NCBI GenBank assembly: GCA_963693305.1
Contig: OY855916.1
Location: forward strand, 11,104,001-11,168,000
Origin: Meandrina meandrites
Lineage: Eukaryota > Cnidaria > Anthozoa > Scleractinia > Meandrinidae
Direction: 5' to 3'
DNA length: 64,000 nucleotides
The notes under the pieces are model-generated. The model searched no databases. It was not told the DNA's origin and worked only from the letters and a program-made list of their open reading frames with translations. The position numbers and the translations under genes are program-made. Shown here in pieces: positions 1 through 13,400 of the stretch. Each line of letters opens with the position of its first letter. Positions within the stretch are counted from its first letter, which is position 1.

Positions 1-185
1 GGAGCAGAATAGCCAGAATGGAAATCCAAGTATTCCGGAATAGGAAGAGCAGCCAAACGAACGCTAACTTGTATTATTCCAATTATTCTTATTCCGGATT
101 GATCCAAAACGAACGCGCCCTAACTTGCACTAAAACCAGAACAAAAATAGCCATTCTTATCTGCCTTCAAGCCCAAGAACCAATT
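1..185. repeat. Short inverted-repeat rich dispersed sequence
   Basis: The stretch contains the palindrome TATTCCGGAATA, a further TTATTCCGGA copy and two AACGAACGC words, a pattern of short palindromes typical of dispersed non-autonomous elements. The left end is cut by the window edge, so boundaries are unknown. Confidence 0.3.
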
Positions 186-807
186 GATCTGAACTTTAAG
201 CTGATACACATTACCATTATTACATTATCATTATTATCATTGTGCCATCTTTGATAGGTTGCAATGCTTGCTGATTCCAAATCCCTCTCGTGATCTAAGG
301 AAGCCACAGCTGTTGTCTCCTTCAGCGCAGCATAGTCGGTTTTCTTTTTTGCATTACTTTTGTTCGAATTGGTATGTCTTCTTTCCTTCAAAAGTTAAAC
401 AAACAAGGTAGGGGATAACCAAAGCAAAAGAGAACCTTTTTATGTAGAACAGAAAATGCGATTTTAAGCAGAATCCATTGACTCTGTGATGGAAGCAATT
501 GCAATTTGTAACTGATGTTTATAATGGAACCCTAAGCGACGTGCAATTCGGTGCCTAAACCTGCTTATTATAATCTAAGAGTGTTTTACATGTTCTACAA
601 AATTATGTGGGCTGAGCTGGCATACTACGAAGTTAAGAACTTGCACATCCAAGAGAAAGGAAGTTTTAAGATATGCAGTAACGACAGTCCCTATCTCGGC
701 AGTGGAATTAGACTCCCGCAGCATTAGGACAGTTATTCTCAAAGGAAAAAATATGAAAAAGACATGTGTATTGCATCTGTTGAGGAATTAATGCTAGACT
801 TCGCTTT
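186..807. other. No recognisable gene
   Basis: I see no conserved coding sequence or RNA gene here. If the ABCC fragment to the right belonged to a live gene, its next exon with the Walker A motif should lie on the minus strand in or beyond this stretch; none is visible. Confidence 0.4.
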
Positions 808-1293
808 TCACTTTCGTGTGCGGAAAAAAACTCCAACAGAGATACTTTTAGGGATAACACTCTTGATTCTTCTTGTAAATTCGATATCCTGAAGAATGAA
901 TTCATTTTCTCGCTTGTTTTCCTTGTAAGTCAAACTTGACACACACAAAGTCAACGGTTTATCGTGATCTCTAAACTCAGTTTTAATTGTTTCGTGGTGA
1001 TCTGTCAGACCTCTTTTTAATCTGATTGAGTAGCTTTTTGCCTTACTTGTGCTTTCACTTAACTGATCTTGTGAGACCGCAGACAGGTTCTCTAAGAGAA
1101 GGAAATGTTTTATTCTGCCGAGCGACGCGTAAGCGTCGAATATTCCCAGAAAAGACTGGGCGAAGTCAACGCAAGTGGCGCTTCTCAATACATTGATAAA
1201 AGCAAGTAGCATAAAAACATTGACAGGAGTGATGTGTTGACCAGTTAGCTCAAGACTGATGACAGACACCAGGGTTGCAATTGGTGCGGAACT
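808..1293 (-). pseudogene. ABC transporter subfamily C (MRP4-like) fragment
   Basis: About 160 uninterrupted minus-strand codons match the end of transmembrane domain 1 and the linker before nucleotide-binding domain 1 of ABCC/MRP exporters. Diagnostic pieces are PVNVFMLLAFINVLR, then DAYASLGRIKHFLLLENL, then a charged linker and NEFILQDIEF, which normally leads straight into the Walker A loop. Here the similarity stops after ILQDIEF and no GxxGxGKS follows. The 5' side starts abruptly at a palindromic repeat (about 1296-1372). Only ~1.7 kb separates it from the end of the next gene, too little for the missing ~500 N-terminal residues. I infer an orphan exon or pseudogene fragment. The open frame suggests it is recent, and a real exon of a rearranged gene cannot be excluded. 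Confidence 0.6.
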
Positions 1294-1295
1294 CA

Positions 1296-1372
1296 ACAGC
1301 AACAAATGTTGCGCGCACGGGCAAACATTTGTGTCCGCAACAATGTGTCCACAACATTGTGTCCTCGTTTGC
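1296..1372. repeat. Palindromic GCAACA/ACAAATGTT repeat
   Basis: Alternating inverted words (ACAAATGTTG, GCAAACATTTGTGTCC, ACAATGTGTCC, ACAACATTGTGTCC) form a foldable element. A related sequence lies at 62482-62597. It sits exactly where ABCC similarity begins, so it may mark the truncation breakpoint. Confidence 0.5.
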
Positions 1373-1385
1373 CACCACCTTAAGA

Positions 1386-3055
1386 CAATTATGTCTTCAG
1401 AAATTCCTCTAATCTAATTAAAAGTTAACAAGGAAAGACCGCTTTCCAAATCAGGATTTTATTCATCAGCCCAAGATACTCAATACTAAATATATAATAT
1501 TACAAAAATACTTTATACTAGTTAATATATCCTTGAAATGTAATAATTGCAATCTTTAATATTTAGTACTCATATTAAATAAATATACAATCAATCAGAA
1601 CACTTGGTAATAGCTTTACGTATTTGTGATTATCATCTATCAAATATTTTCCACGTGCGCAATTGGCCTAAACATGTCACGTGACGTGGCTTAAACTGGA
1701 GCATAAGTATCTGAAGATATTCTCCAAGTGTTATCCACCAGTTGGCACGTTTAGTTTTAATTCCAAACAAACAAGTCTAAAACCTGAATAGAACTGAGTA
1801 GTGCTAATAAGAGAATTAGAAAAGGAATGTGTGAAAAAACTATTTCAAGGATCGACGATATAACAGAATTGCAGACTCCATTTTAGTTCAAAAATATACA
1901 CGAATATTTGTCTTTGTGGACCTTCCCACTCGGAAAACCCTCTGTTTGCTTCTCAGAACAGCTATTGTTCATCTGTATTATTCATTATAAATAATTTACA
2001 TATAGTAGTCGACAGAACTCTCCCCATCGAAAAAGTCATTTTTTTAACCTTACATGTTTCACTCTGACTCCAGAGTTTTAAGTCCAAAAATGATAACTTT
2101 TATTTCTCCCTGTTACCACATTTGCCTGTGAATGTTGCTAAGACTAAGTATTTTTCTATAACAAATTAAGCCCGCATAATCATTACAGAAATTATTATTT
2201 TTTATTCTTGGGGCAACTGGCTTATAAAACGATTGAAAAGTAAAGAACATTCACGTTACAAATCTACCCACGGAATAAAGTTGTCTGATTTCGTGAAACA
2301 ACTTCAATTTGGGATACTAAGTTGTATATCACGAAACATTACCAACCCTTCACGACCCTTCCCAAATAGTGCTTTGGCTCCAATAATAAATATGTTATAT
2401 AACATGATTAAAATATGTGATACATTTATAGATAATAATAGTAACAAAAAATAACTTCTGCCATTTATAAGTTCCCGTCAAAACTTAACAGCACTTATTC
2501 ATCTTTGCATACTTTTCGCTTTTAAAGTGATTCATCTTAATTTTAAGTACATCAATCTATCCCGTATTGCTCCTGGGTGTCCGGCACCTAGTCCCTTGGG
2601 ACTTAGCATGGACCTGGCGTGGGACCCCATGATTTGTCTTGTTGAGACTAAAAATATAAATGTTAACAGTCAATGTTCCTTTTTTAAGATATGCAAATGT
2701 CTATGATATATACCAAAGAACAACTTGAACAATTTTACAAGTGCATATGCCTACAGATACATGTAATTAAATAAACAGTTAATATGTTTTTGCCTCCATT
2801 GTTCTGTAACATGAGAACATTATGCATGTACAAAGTGTCACTAACTTCACTGTGCTGAATTATTCCATCATGGTAATTTCCATGGTATTTACAACAAACA
2901 CATGATGTTTCCTTATTTATAAGCTAAGTTTAACCATGATGTGAAATAACGTTTGTAGATAATTTGATGTCCAATATAGTTCAGTTTATCTGTATATCTG
3001 ATATAATTATTGTCTGAAAAATGAACTAATGACATCTTTCTTACATTACTGTACA
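1386..3055. other. Intergenic / probable SLC35D 3' UTR and flank
   Basis: A+T-rich sequence with no convincing coding region. A GTCACGTGAC palindrome occurs at 1676-1685 next to a CCACGTGC word at about 1651. The part nearest 3122 is presumably 3' UTR of the minus-strand SLC35D gene; I could not fix a poly(A) site. Confidence 0.4.
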
Positions 3056-3122
3056 TTACAGCTTGTGAATAAGCAAGTGTTCAACAATATTGACCATTGT
3101 GGCTCTACAGTATTCTCCATTG

Positions 3123-6100
3123 TCAAACATTGGAAACCTGTTGTTTTTCATCGCTGCTGGTTGTCGCACCTTGAGTGGAAGGGGGTTCTTTTTCTCTAAA
3201 CGTGATGTATGAGTAGATCAAACTTCCAATAACACTGCAGGTAGAGAGAACAGGCAAACTGCTTTTCATACATGTTACTACAATCTTGGACAAAACTAGT
3301 TGAGACTAAACCATTTCAAGCATTTTCGCAAATGTCTTGTTTTTCAAGTGGGTATAACAAATATTTTATCCCCCCTCCCCCCTACTCAGTGTTGTTTTAC
3401 TGGGAACACAGCAGCATTGACAACATTGAAATGGGGAGGGGAGGGTGTGAAAAATGTTTTTAAAATTTCTAATAGTTCAAATTCTATAAGACATCCTGTA
3501 ACTGTAGATCAAGACAATGTTGTACATGTATTTCACGCCAGTTTATTTTAAGTTTTAAATTCATGCTTACCAAGAATTTATAATTTCAGAACAAAAGAAG
3601 CAATGTGTGCCAGTTAACACTGTTCTGCACTATCATCGTCCTGGAAACTGTTGAACGAGATATTCGTGTACATGTATTTGCCATTTTATGATTTTTGATT
3701 GGTTGCTTATTAAGAGTTCAGGCTGAGGAAACATACTTATCAATAATTGAAAACACAAGCACAAAAAGTGTACCTAATATAAGCTTCACTAGATTCACAT
3801 TAAAATGTTAAGACATTTATCACATAAATTATGTAAACATTGATTTAATTGTGGACGTTGTTCAGATACGTTTGACTGTACATATCATTGAATTCTTCAT
3901 CTTACCTAATATTGAGTCCAATAAAATTTGTGAAACTAAATACATAGTCTCCTCCAAGAAACATTCCCATGTAAGTAACAAAAATATTCTGGGAAGAAAA
4001 ATATGCATATGAAAATAGCACTCTCTCACAATTTTCTCTTCTTTACCCACACCAATTAGGTTTTTAGAATGAAATTAAACATGTATCATTAACTAAAAAT
4101 AGTGCGAAAATATCTTCATTAACTAAACATATTGTAAAAATATGAGAACTTGTGTACTTTTTTAGTAAGATAATGTAAATCTATAATTTGTTCAACTGCA
4201 ACCTATCATTAATTACCAATTTTCTACCGAATTTCTTATCCTCAGTTGTTTATTGAACTACTGTATTACTTGTAGTTCATCTCCATTCAATGGTAATTTA
4301 TACAATACAAACTACCTAATATATCATTATCACAATCTGCTATATGGAGCACCTCCATACAAGTAGCTCCTTTTAGCAGAGCACTACAATTTTATTTTTT
4401 TTTCCGGTAAATTTGAAACCCTTACATTTGTATGATCAGTTAGTAAACATTATGATAGGTTTACCTTAAGACATCCGACAATAGTGGTAGTAAGGGCGGA
4501 ATTTGCTTGAGTACACAGTACCACAGAATACATTAAAATAAACCTAAAAGAATGAGGAGGAAAAAAAAACTAAATAGATAAATAAAAAGCTTATTGATCA
4601 TGAAAGTTTAACAATAAGAAATTCGAGTCAAAAAATGGAGATGACTCCCAAAATATACTGGTCGGAGAAATTTCATGACCACGATAAACCCTCAAATTTA
4701 AGTTAACTGCACATATTACAAGTAATGTTAATCATAATTAGGTACAGCATCTCACAAAATTCATCATAGTTCTCTGTCATGATCAGTTAAATTCTTCTTG
4801 AGTTCTCCTGGGCCACCCACGGGTATTGCATGGTTAAAAAACGTACCAGTCATTTGTTTTTGTAAAGGGTAATACGTTATAATGAATTACACCAAATTGT
4901 ACACCAAAGGTAAAATCGAACCCCAACATACATGTAATGCAATCATGTATATTATGTATCTGGAATATTACATGCGTGTACATGTAACCCTAAGTGCCAT
5001 TTCAGCTTTGCACAGAGACAGTGAACCACAATGACATATTACTATTACACGTGTTAGCTGGCCTTATTACAAGAGTAATGACAATCACATTCACAGTCAG
5101 GTACACTGCAGTATATATGTAGTAAACATCATAGTAACATACATTGTAGTACACCATGTACCAACTTACCCCATAAAACAGGATAGTGCAAAGTGTAACA
5201 TGAAAAGTGGTTCCTCCCAGTGATCATAAAGCACAACCTAGGAATCAAAAAGCTGATTTTATTAGTCAAAATAAACTATGCAAAACATTAAAATGCAAGG
5301 AGCCAGTACAAATGCCATGCTGGATCAATAATATAATATTGAAAGAGGAAACACTGCTCACTAGAATTTTCATTCACATAATTGTACATGCATGGATGAA
5401 AGTGAGTGAACTGGCTTAAGGCGAGTGAAAGATATTTTTCTCTTGCGTTTAACACAAGTATCTTGCTCATGTTTTTAAATCCAAAATCTCTATGATTATT
5501 ACACCGATCTACAGGTATGTTTTGTGGTGTTTTGGAAATTTTTTGGCAATTTTTTGGAAAGTTTGGGAAGAGATTAGTAAAAGGAATAGTAAAATTTAGA
5601 GAAATAGGAAATGAAGATTTAATGTAGTTTTAAAAATTAATTAGAATTTGAAGTTAAAAATTAGCAGATGGGCACCAAAACAGTCCCCTACCGACCTGAG
5701 GTGTTCCAAAAATAATTTTCTATCCCTATCCCTTCTCTAAATCTCTTAAAATTTCACCCAAACCCAAGTTTTAGCCCTGCCTTGATTAAGCAAAATTTAT
5801 TGTGAAATTGAATAGTTACACAAATTGAAAAATATGGCATGTTGATACTAAACAGTACAGAAAACAGCTTATAGTAACTGAAGTTTAAAAAGATGGCAGC
5901 ACTCAGCACTTGGTTCTGCCTATAACCCATCAATCTCCCTCTTTACTTATAAACTAAAGAAACCTTGTCATCTCTATATAACCTGTAAATCACTCACCTG
6001 ATCTAGCTCACCAGTAAAGTAGGATATAAGAAAAGCTGGGAACAGCATGAACATGGCATTGTAAAACAATAAGCCATATTTTCCTAGTTCCTAATAAAAG

Positions 6101-7374
6101 CAAATGTATATTAAATGATTGGTACTGTACTTATCTTGATCACACTACGTATATATTTGTCTTCAGGGTAGTCTATTCAAATTATTGAAGACATCCTAAT
6201 AGTTTTAGAAATGTTTTGTGAGTATGCCCAGGACCTTTGGTACATGTACAACATGCAGATTGTCTGTACATTAGAAGTCTGCATTTGTGCCTAGTGGGCC
6301 ATCAGACTAAAGCTTATCCCGGTTTTCATAACATAAAGTGACTAGGAGTATTTCTACTCCCCGTTGGATGGGATACTAGTCCATTGCAGGGTTACCCCCA
6401 GAAGTGAATTTGCCGGTACCCATTTATACACCTGGGTGGAGAGAGGCACTGTGAGAGTAAAGTGTCTTGCTCAAGAACATAACGCAGTGCCCGGCCAGTG
6501 CTCGAGTCCAGACTCAAAAGTTCTGCAGTCCAGCACACTAACCATTAGGTCACCGTGCCTCCCTACATAAGTGGGTGTCCATAAACAGACTTTTTATAGT
6601 ACAGTCCAGACTATGTTTTTGTAAGTTTCAGTGCGTCTGGATAATCAAGACTTTAATGATACTTTACATTCATTGTTTATATATATATATCTTATTAGAC
6701 ATTTTAGTGTGTAGTATCGTGGTATATTTTTACGAGTCATGCAGTATTTTGGTGAGCCCAAAGGGCGAGTCAAAATACAAATGATGAGTAAAAATTTACA
6801 GCAATACTTCACACTAAAATCTCTAATAAGAAATTTATTATCCAACATTTCCCCAAAATTCTGACTTGCCAAGGTTTTTAATCTTTCACTCAGTTGGGGA
6901 ATGAGACGAGTACAATTATCGTGTGATATTTGTACTCGTTTCGCGTGTTAACTACTTGTACTCTACAAAGCAGTGTTGGATAATAATACACCTTATTTGA
7001 TGTTCTAACGTAATTAATACGAGCAATGATAAAAATGTCTATATGTATTATTTGTTAAACCATTGATTTGAATAAGGGATTTATTATTCCATTATTAAGG
7101 AAGTAAACAAGTCAAGTCTGGTCCGGCCATTTTGTCGCTCTGCTTTCCATCCGTATTTTTGCCCTGTTCTACAGCGTACTATGAAAAAACATGTCATATT
7201 TTGTGCATTCGCTTGACCTACATGTAATATGGCAAAATGGCTTTATGGTGGAACAATTATAAAATCATGTACACTGTATTTGCCGTAATATAATAACAGC
7301 ATATATGACTCTTTAGTCTTAGGAAGATCATAATTATCCTGTGACGTGAGTAAGATTTTGTATTAAGATAAAGA

Positions 7375-7413
<39 letters not shown>

Positions 7414-10400
7414 CAGTAGCCTGATTTGTCACTTGCCTTTGATTCTAACTTTTTCTTTACATAAACACCTAAATAAAGAAAACAGATTAAAAATTATCAG
7501 TGGCAAAAAATATTGAACTAATGTAGGTCATTCGTACATTATACATGTACATTTACTATTCATACCAACAGTTTGACTTAACAAAAGAAATCCAGGTCTT
7601 GTGATTATCATAATATCTATTAAATTAAGATACTTTGCAAATGAGCAATGTGGTAGTTGGTAGTCAGAGTTTTAGATCAGCATCTGAAAGCCTCTCTCTC
7701 TCTGTTCTCAATAGTGTATATAGTACAACTGTGCCATCATACGTTTTATACAAGTTTAATACTGCATTTTGATGAGCACAAGTCAAAACACAGCATGGCC
7801 AGAAAAAAGAAGGGAAGGAGAAAATATGCCATTAGCTAGGCTCTATATTTTTAGGAATGTTTCGCAGGATAGGGTTCTGTACATGTATGTTTTTTAGCCC
7901 TGCCAGGCCAGAAAAATACTGTATATTCACACTTTGTGTATACTGTACATGTATCTCATTAAATTTATTGTGCCTTTTAGCTGTCAAAACATGTTTTATT
8001 AATTATTTTATGAAAAGGAGGAGCAGACCATAAATTTTGCTGACCATTTGCTGCAGTAAGAACATCATTCAATAGGATATAGAAATAACCAGTGCCATCA
8101 AATGCAAGATCATCACTGAAACATGAAAATACAAAATAAGAAAAATTAGTCTCTGTGAAAAGACTTATTATGTATATTCAGTCATTTAATTACAGTAATG
8201 CCAATTAATTATTAATAATGAATTAATTATAATAATTAATTATTACAAAGGAGGAAGTTTGTGATATGCAGAAAACAATGTACAGTACAACCTTTTATAA
8301 TTAAATGTAGATGAATGACGTTTTTTTTATATATAACAACAGTTTGTGTATTTACCTTGCTGCCACAAGAGCACCAAAAATCATGAGAAACACTGTGGCT
8401 TGCACCTGTGGCTTAGCTTTTGATCTAGAGAAATGGGACACAGAACATATTGACTATAAAATATAAATTAAAATATTATTATTAATACCAAGTTGAACAA
8501 GTAATAAAATCTAAAGTTTTCATTTTTTGCTTCTGCAATCAGCAGATTTAAAGAAGATTGTTCAAAAACCATTGTAATGTATGAAGCTAAATAGGAATTT
8601 CCAGAGGGTGCCAGGGGGGTCACAGAGCAAATCCTATCCACGAGGGGGGTATGGATATGAACACTGAGATTGTACTTAATATGTACTGGATTGTGATGGT
8701 TTGACAAATGCTCTTGTTATGAATCGTTTGTTTTTCACTCACCCTAACAACAATGCCTCCCCAATCATGGTGAACAGAATTGAAAACCTTCGCAGAACAG
8801 TGAACATGGGAAGGCTGGAATTAAAAAGAAAAGAAGAACCAGAACTGATCAGAGAAGGAAATTAAAGTACTCTTTATAGTATTATACATTATATTTTATA
8901 CACATACATGATTATACACCGTCCTGTAACTTAAAATAATACATATACAGTACACAGGGCTTGAAAAAAGCTTGAATTTCAGCTGGCCCTTCAAACAAGC
9001 AGCTCTCAAATTTGCCTGCCCTGGGCAGTTGCATGCCTGTCTTGGTTTACTTTTTGTTTCATTTCCACAGAAACAAAACGGTATTGTTTTCAAAAATGCG
9101 ATGTGAACTAATTACACAGTGGGGGCCACTATCCAATCAGAAGAACTCTTGTAACCACAATGTCAACTTGTTGCACTAATTATAAACTATTAAGGCAAAC
9201 AATCTTGAAAAAACATGTTAGATCTTCAAATATCAGAAAGATAATTGTCAGCAAGTCGACCAAAGATTATTGAGATTCAATTACAAATAAAAATATCTTA
9301 TAACTGCAAAATTGCTTTTAAGTTCCACTAAAGCAATGTATTGGCAAAAAAATATTAAGTGAGCTCTTTCAGTGTTTCATTATACATATATTGTTAAGTA
9401 AACATCTGAGAAAGAAGAAAATTCCCACAATGAGAGCACTTGCAAGTGCAAAAAAACCCATGATGCCTTTGCATGTGTTGTGTTTGCTGGCAAATAGGGC
9501 ATGAGAAGGGCAAATTAGGAAGTTCCTTGTCATTGTTATCTTTCAATCTGTGATCTGGAAACAAAACTTACACTATAATTTCTTTTTGAAATAGCTGCTT
9601 GTTAACAATTTAGTCAGCAGGCAACTTGCCTGCCTACAGGTGGGCCCTTGCCCATCTGGTAAGTGAGATTGAAGAGTTGCTAACCCGATGACCAGACTGG
9701 ACATTTTTCAAGCCCTGAGAACATTATACACATTGCTTGTTGAATTAGTTATTACACAATCATGTTCATGCATGCAGTGTCCTTATCTACATGTATTAAT
9801 TTGGTGGTTTGGTACTGAAAACGTTGTGCATTTTACTTTGTACAATCATATAAGTCAAAAGCGAGTTACATTGTAGGCCACCCCTTAATTTTTATCGTTT
9901 TTGAAAATTTAAGGTGGCTCTGAACCTTTTCAGCAAACTCTGCAAAGTGTTGTTCTGTCATATGCATGTATCTTACATGCTAATTTTAAATAAATTATGT
10001 TAAAAAAATGGAAGTCACTATAGGTAAGTTATCGCTCAAATCGAGGCCACCACAGGCATGCCTATAGCTCAAACTAGCTTGAGTTATAACTTGTTAAAAA
10101 AAAGCACTGATGGTGGGTAAAAAATTGACTTCTGAACATCTGAACAGTGGGTACATGGTACATGTAGTAACCAGTACCACCCATTGTAATGTTCAAGTAC
10201 TCAAGGAAACATTTGGCAGCTACTGTTAATACACTAGCACAACCTTAAACAAGAAGTACATTGCAGAACCAAAGCCATGGAACAAGATTGCTGTGTTTAA
10301 AATAATACATGTACTATACTGTAATACACTTACTTTAATCTCTTGGTACTTCCTAATCCAAAAACAAGATTACCAACATACAATAGTGGGAGAGGCCAAA

Positions 10401-13400
10401 CCTGAAACAAACACTCAGTTACTGCGCGCTGCAGTAAAGACATGTACCATATTTCTTGCATTAATTTGTTTCTGTCACATGCATAAAAATAATTTATTAT
10501 CATGACTTTACTACATGATTGTATGTGTTATTAACTTATACAGTAGTTCAATTTTATCTTTGGTTCAAATTTTATTTTCCTTAATTTTTTTGGGTATAGT
10601 AATGTTTAAAACAAAGGAAAAATAAAATTTAAACCAAGGATAAAATTGAACCACAACATAAGTACATTAATGTACCTTGGTTTTAATTTAGTGGAGGTTT
10701 AGCAAATTGGATTGTTATAATTTTGCTTGACATACAATGTGTACAAATCAAGGAGTATAGTCCCAGTGGTGGGGGAAGGTTAAATACACTAACTAAAGAG
10801 GATTTCCCCCACTCCCAAGTTCCAAACATTAACCCTAAATAATGTACTCTTAGTTTATACTTTTAACAGAAATGGTACATGTCAGCCTTTCATATACATG
10901 TACCTAGCTACCAAAGAAAGTGGTATCCCTTTTACATATACTCATTTCCTATAATTATATTGAACAGTAGATAATTATAGTTACAATATGTAATACTGCA
11001 TCACTACAGTATAAATAATCCAGACTACAGAGGGTACCTCCGCTCCCCCACCCAGGAAACATACACAAACATACATGTACATAGTCATCAAAATTACTAT
11101 AAAACTGAATTACGCATGCCAATTTTCTTTTGCTGTGAAACATTTTGGTTTTGAGTCTTCTTGAATATGGTGAATTTATCCCCAGCCATGAATTCTTCAC
11201 TCTTGTTTGTTATCCATAGTTTATACATGTAACACGTTCAAGGGATTGCATGCACTATGATTGGTCAGTTTAAAGCAAACTGCAGCCTAAAATGTACATA
11301 CTGCACACAGTACATCCTCTCAAGTTATACATGTACTGAAGTGCACATGATTGCCTGCCTTGTCAGAAATGGGACAAGCAAGTGCTCAGCAACATGGGCA
11401 TGTTAACTACGTAGACTGTATCCCCTTGCTTAAAGTGCCCCTGCGATCAGATTTTGATTTTGATTTTCAGTTTTACATTTTCATGTACCATTAGACTTTC
11501 TTACCCAGCTTGCCAAATTGCAATCCATTACGAACATCAGAATTTATTTTATTTTAACATTTTATTTTATTTTCAAGAATTTATGGCCACCATTAATCAA
11601 CCTTGTTCCAAGGCTTGGCTGTGAATGGGAGAAAGTGACATCAAAGGCTGAAAAATACCTCACGGGTTGAAATTATTAACAATTAGTATTGAAAATCACA
11701 CAAAAAGCAGTAAAAACTTTGGACTATTGTTCTCTCTGCAATTTTCTATGCTGATTGTTATAATTTATAATTTCAACCTGTGAGAAATTTTTGAGCCTTT
11801 GACTACACTTTCTCCCATTCGCAACCAAGTCTTGGAAAAAGGTTGATCAATGGCAGTTGTTCGTAATAGATTGAAATTTGGAAAGATGAATAAGAAAGTC
11901 TTATTGTACACAAAAATGTAAAAAAAATGAAAATCAAAAATTTGATCACAGGGGCACTTTTAATTACCATTTCTTGTTTTGTCTCAAGCCACTGTCTTGA
12001 AACACTAATTTAAAAGTGTGTATGTGTATATACATGTACACTGTACATTTTGTGCAGTAAATGACTAGTACTACTCATTGAAACATGGAAGTTGAAACTT
12101 TTACAGCAATTCTTCTTGGCTGGCCAGCAGCTTACCTTGTGAAAAGTTGACAGTGAATAATCTGGAAATGTAACAATTCCACCTAACTTCAGAGAATAAA
12201 GGACTACTACTGTGGCAAGCATCTGAAGCAAATAAAATATAAGACAATTATCAATTACTTGGGCAAAACTCTGGAATACCTGGCCACTTAATTTGCATCT
12301 TCAAGTACTGCTCCCACAGTCCAGGGATTGAATCCAGATAACATCACAAGGAAAGAAACACAGTGAGATTTGCAGTTAAGGTTACTGTAGACCTTCAAGG
12401 GGAGAATTTTTTATTAAACGAAACAATCAACCCAAATCAATGATTTTTAGTTAATATGCAAATTATTTACAAAAAGAAAACATAAAAACTTGTGGCATGT
12501 GTTTGTAAATTTTTGATTCCCAATTGGAATATGATATTGTGCACCAGTTTTGAGACAACAAAATAAAGAACTTGCCACTCCATAAGTTTTGGAGAAAAGA
12601 CCAACTCTTCAGCAACAGCCATGTTTTGAGGAGAACACACCTTGCAATTTACCCAAAAAATCACTGGACATGCTCCAATGTCACAGCAGTCCAGCATAAA
12701 GCAGAAAAGCTAGGTTACAACAAATGAGGTTTTTCATGGAGAGAGAAAAAAATCTTCCACAAGAAAAGTGCTTCATATACATGTAGGAAGGAGTTTGACT
12801 TCACGATTACACAACTGCACTTTCAGGAGTGCGGAGCTGTGGGACTGCAGGGGCAGTCATTTCATTAGACTTTATAATTATAATTATTACTGGGGACGGC
12901 TGTCTCCTAGCTATTCTGGGACTGCCAAATTGAAGAAGTAAACTAAAAACTTTGTGTTTATTTTTCTTCAAAAGTGGTACCCCAGCAGTAGTACTGACTG
13001 GGGATATCTGAATTTGCTCTTCTTAATGTGGATGTATAAAATTACCTCAAAAGGAAATGTGTATCACTTTATTATAAATAAAGTCATATCTGTTTTTCAT
13101 GTCTGTCTATAAAAAACAGGCATGCATGTGCAGCTGGCTGGCGGCTAGTATGGTTCAATGCCGCCAATATTTATTCGGATTGTAATATTTGCCAAACTAA
13201 AATAAATAAACTAAACTACAGATATACGACCCGGCCGTGTGTGTGTAATACACTAATTTATAAGTAGGAAATCCAAATGTCACAATTGCAGCAGTCCTGT
13301 GCTACACAGAGCTATTTTCGAAACGTGCTTTCTAAAAATACGGTAACTACATTACAGGTCATTAATTGAGTCGCAAAGCAAACAACACCACAGCACAAGA

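Noticed and set aside
2233..2454. 73-codon plus-strand frame
   Set aside because: Asn/Ile-rich translation of A+T-rich DNA, no family match or splice support.
6364..6570. Plus-strand frame with [15 protein letters not shown]
   Set aside because: Translation of a SINE; the same peptide arises at 14718-15002.
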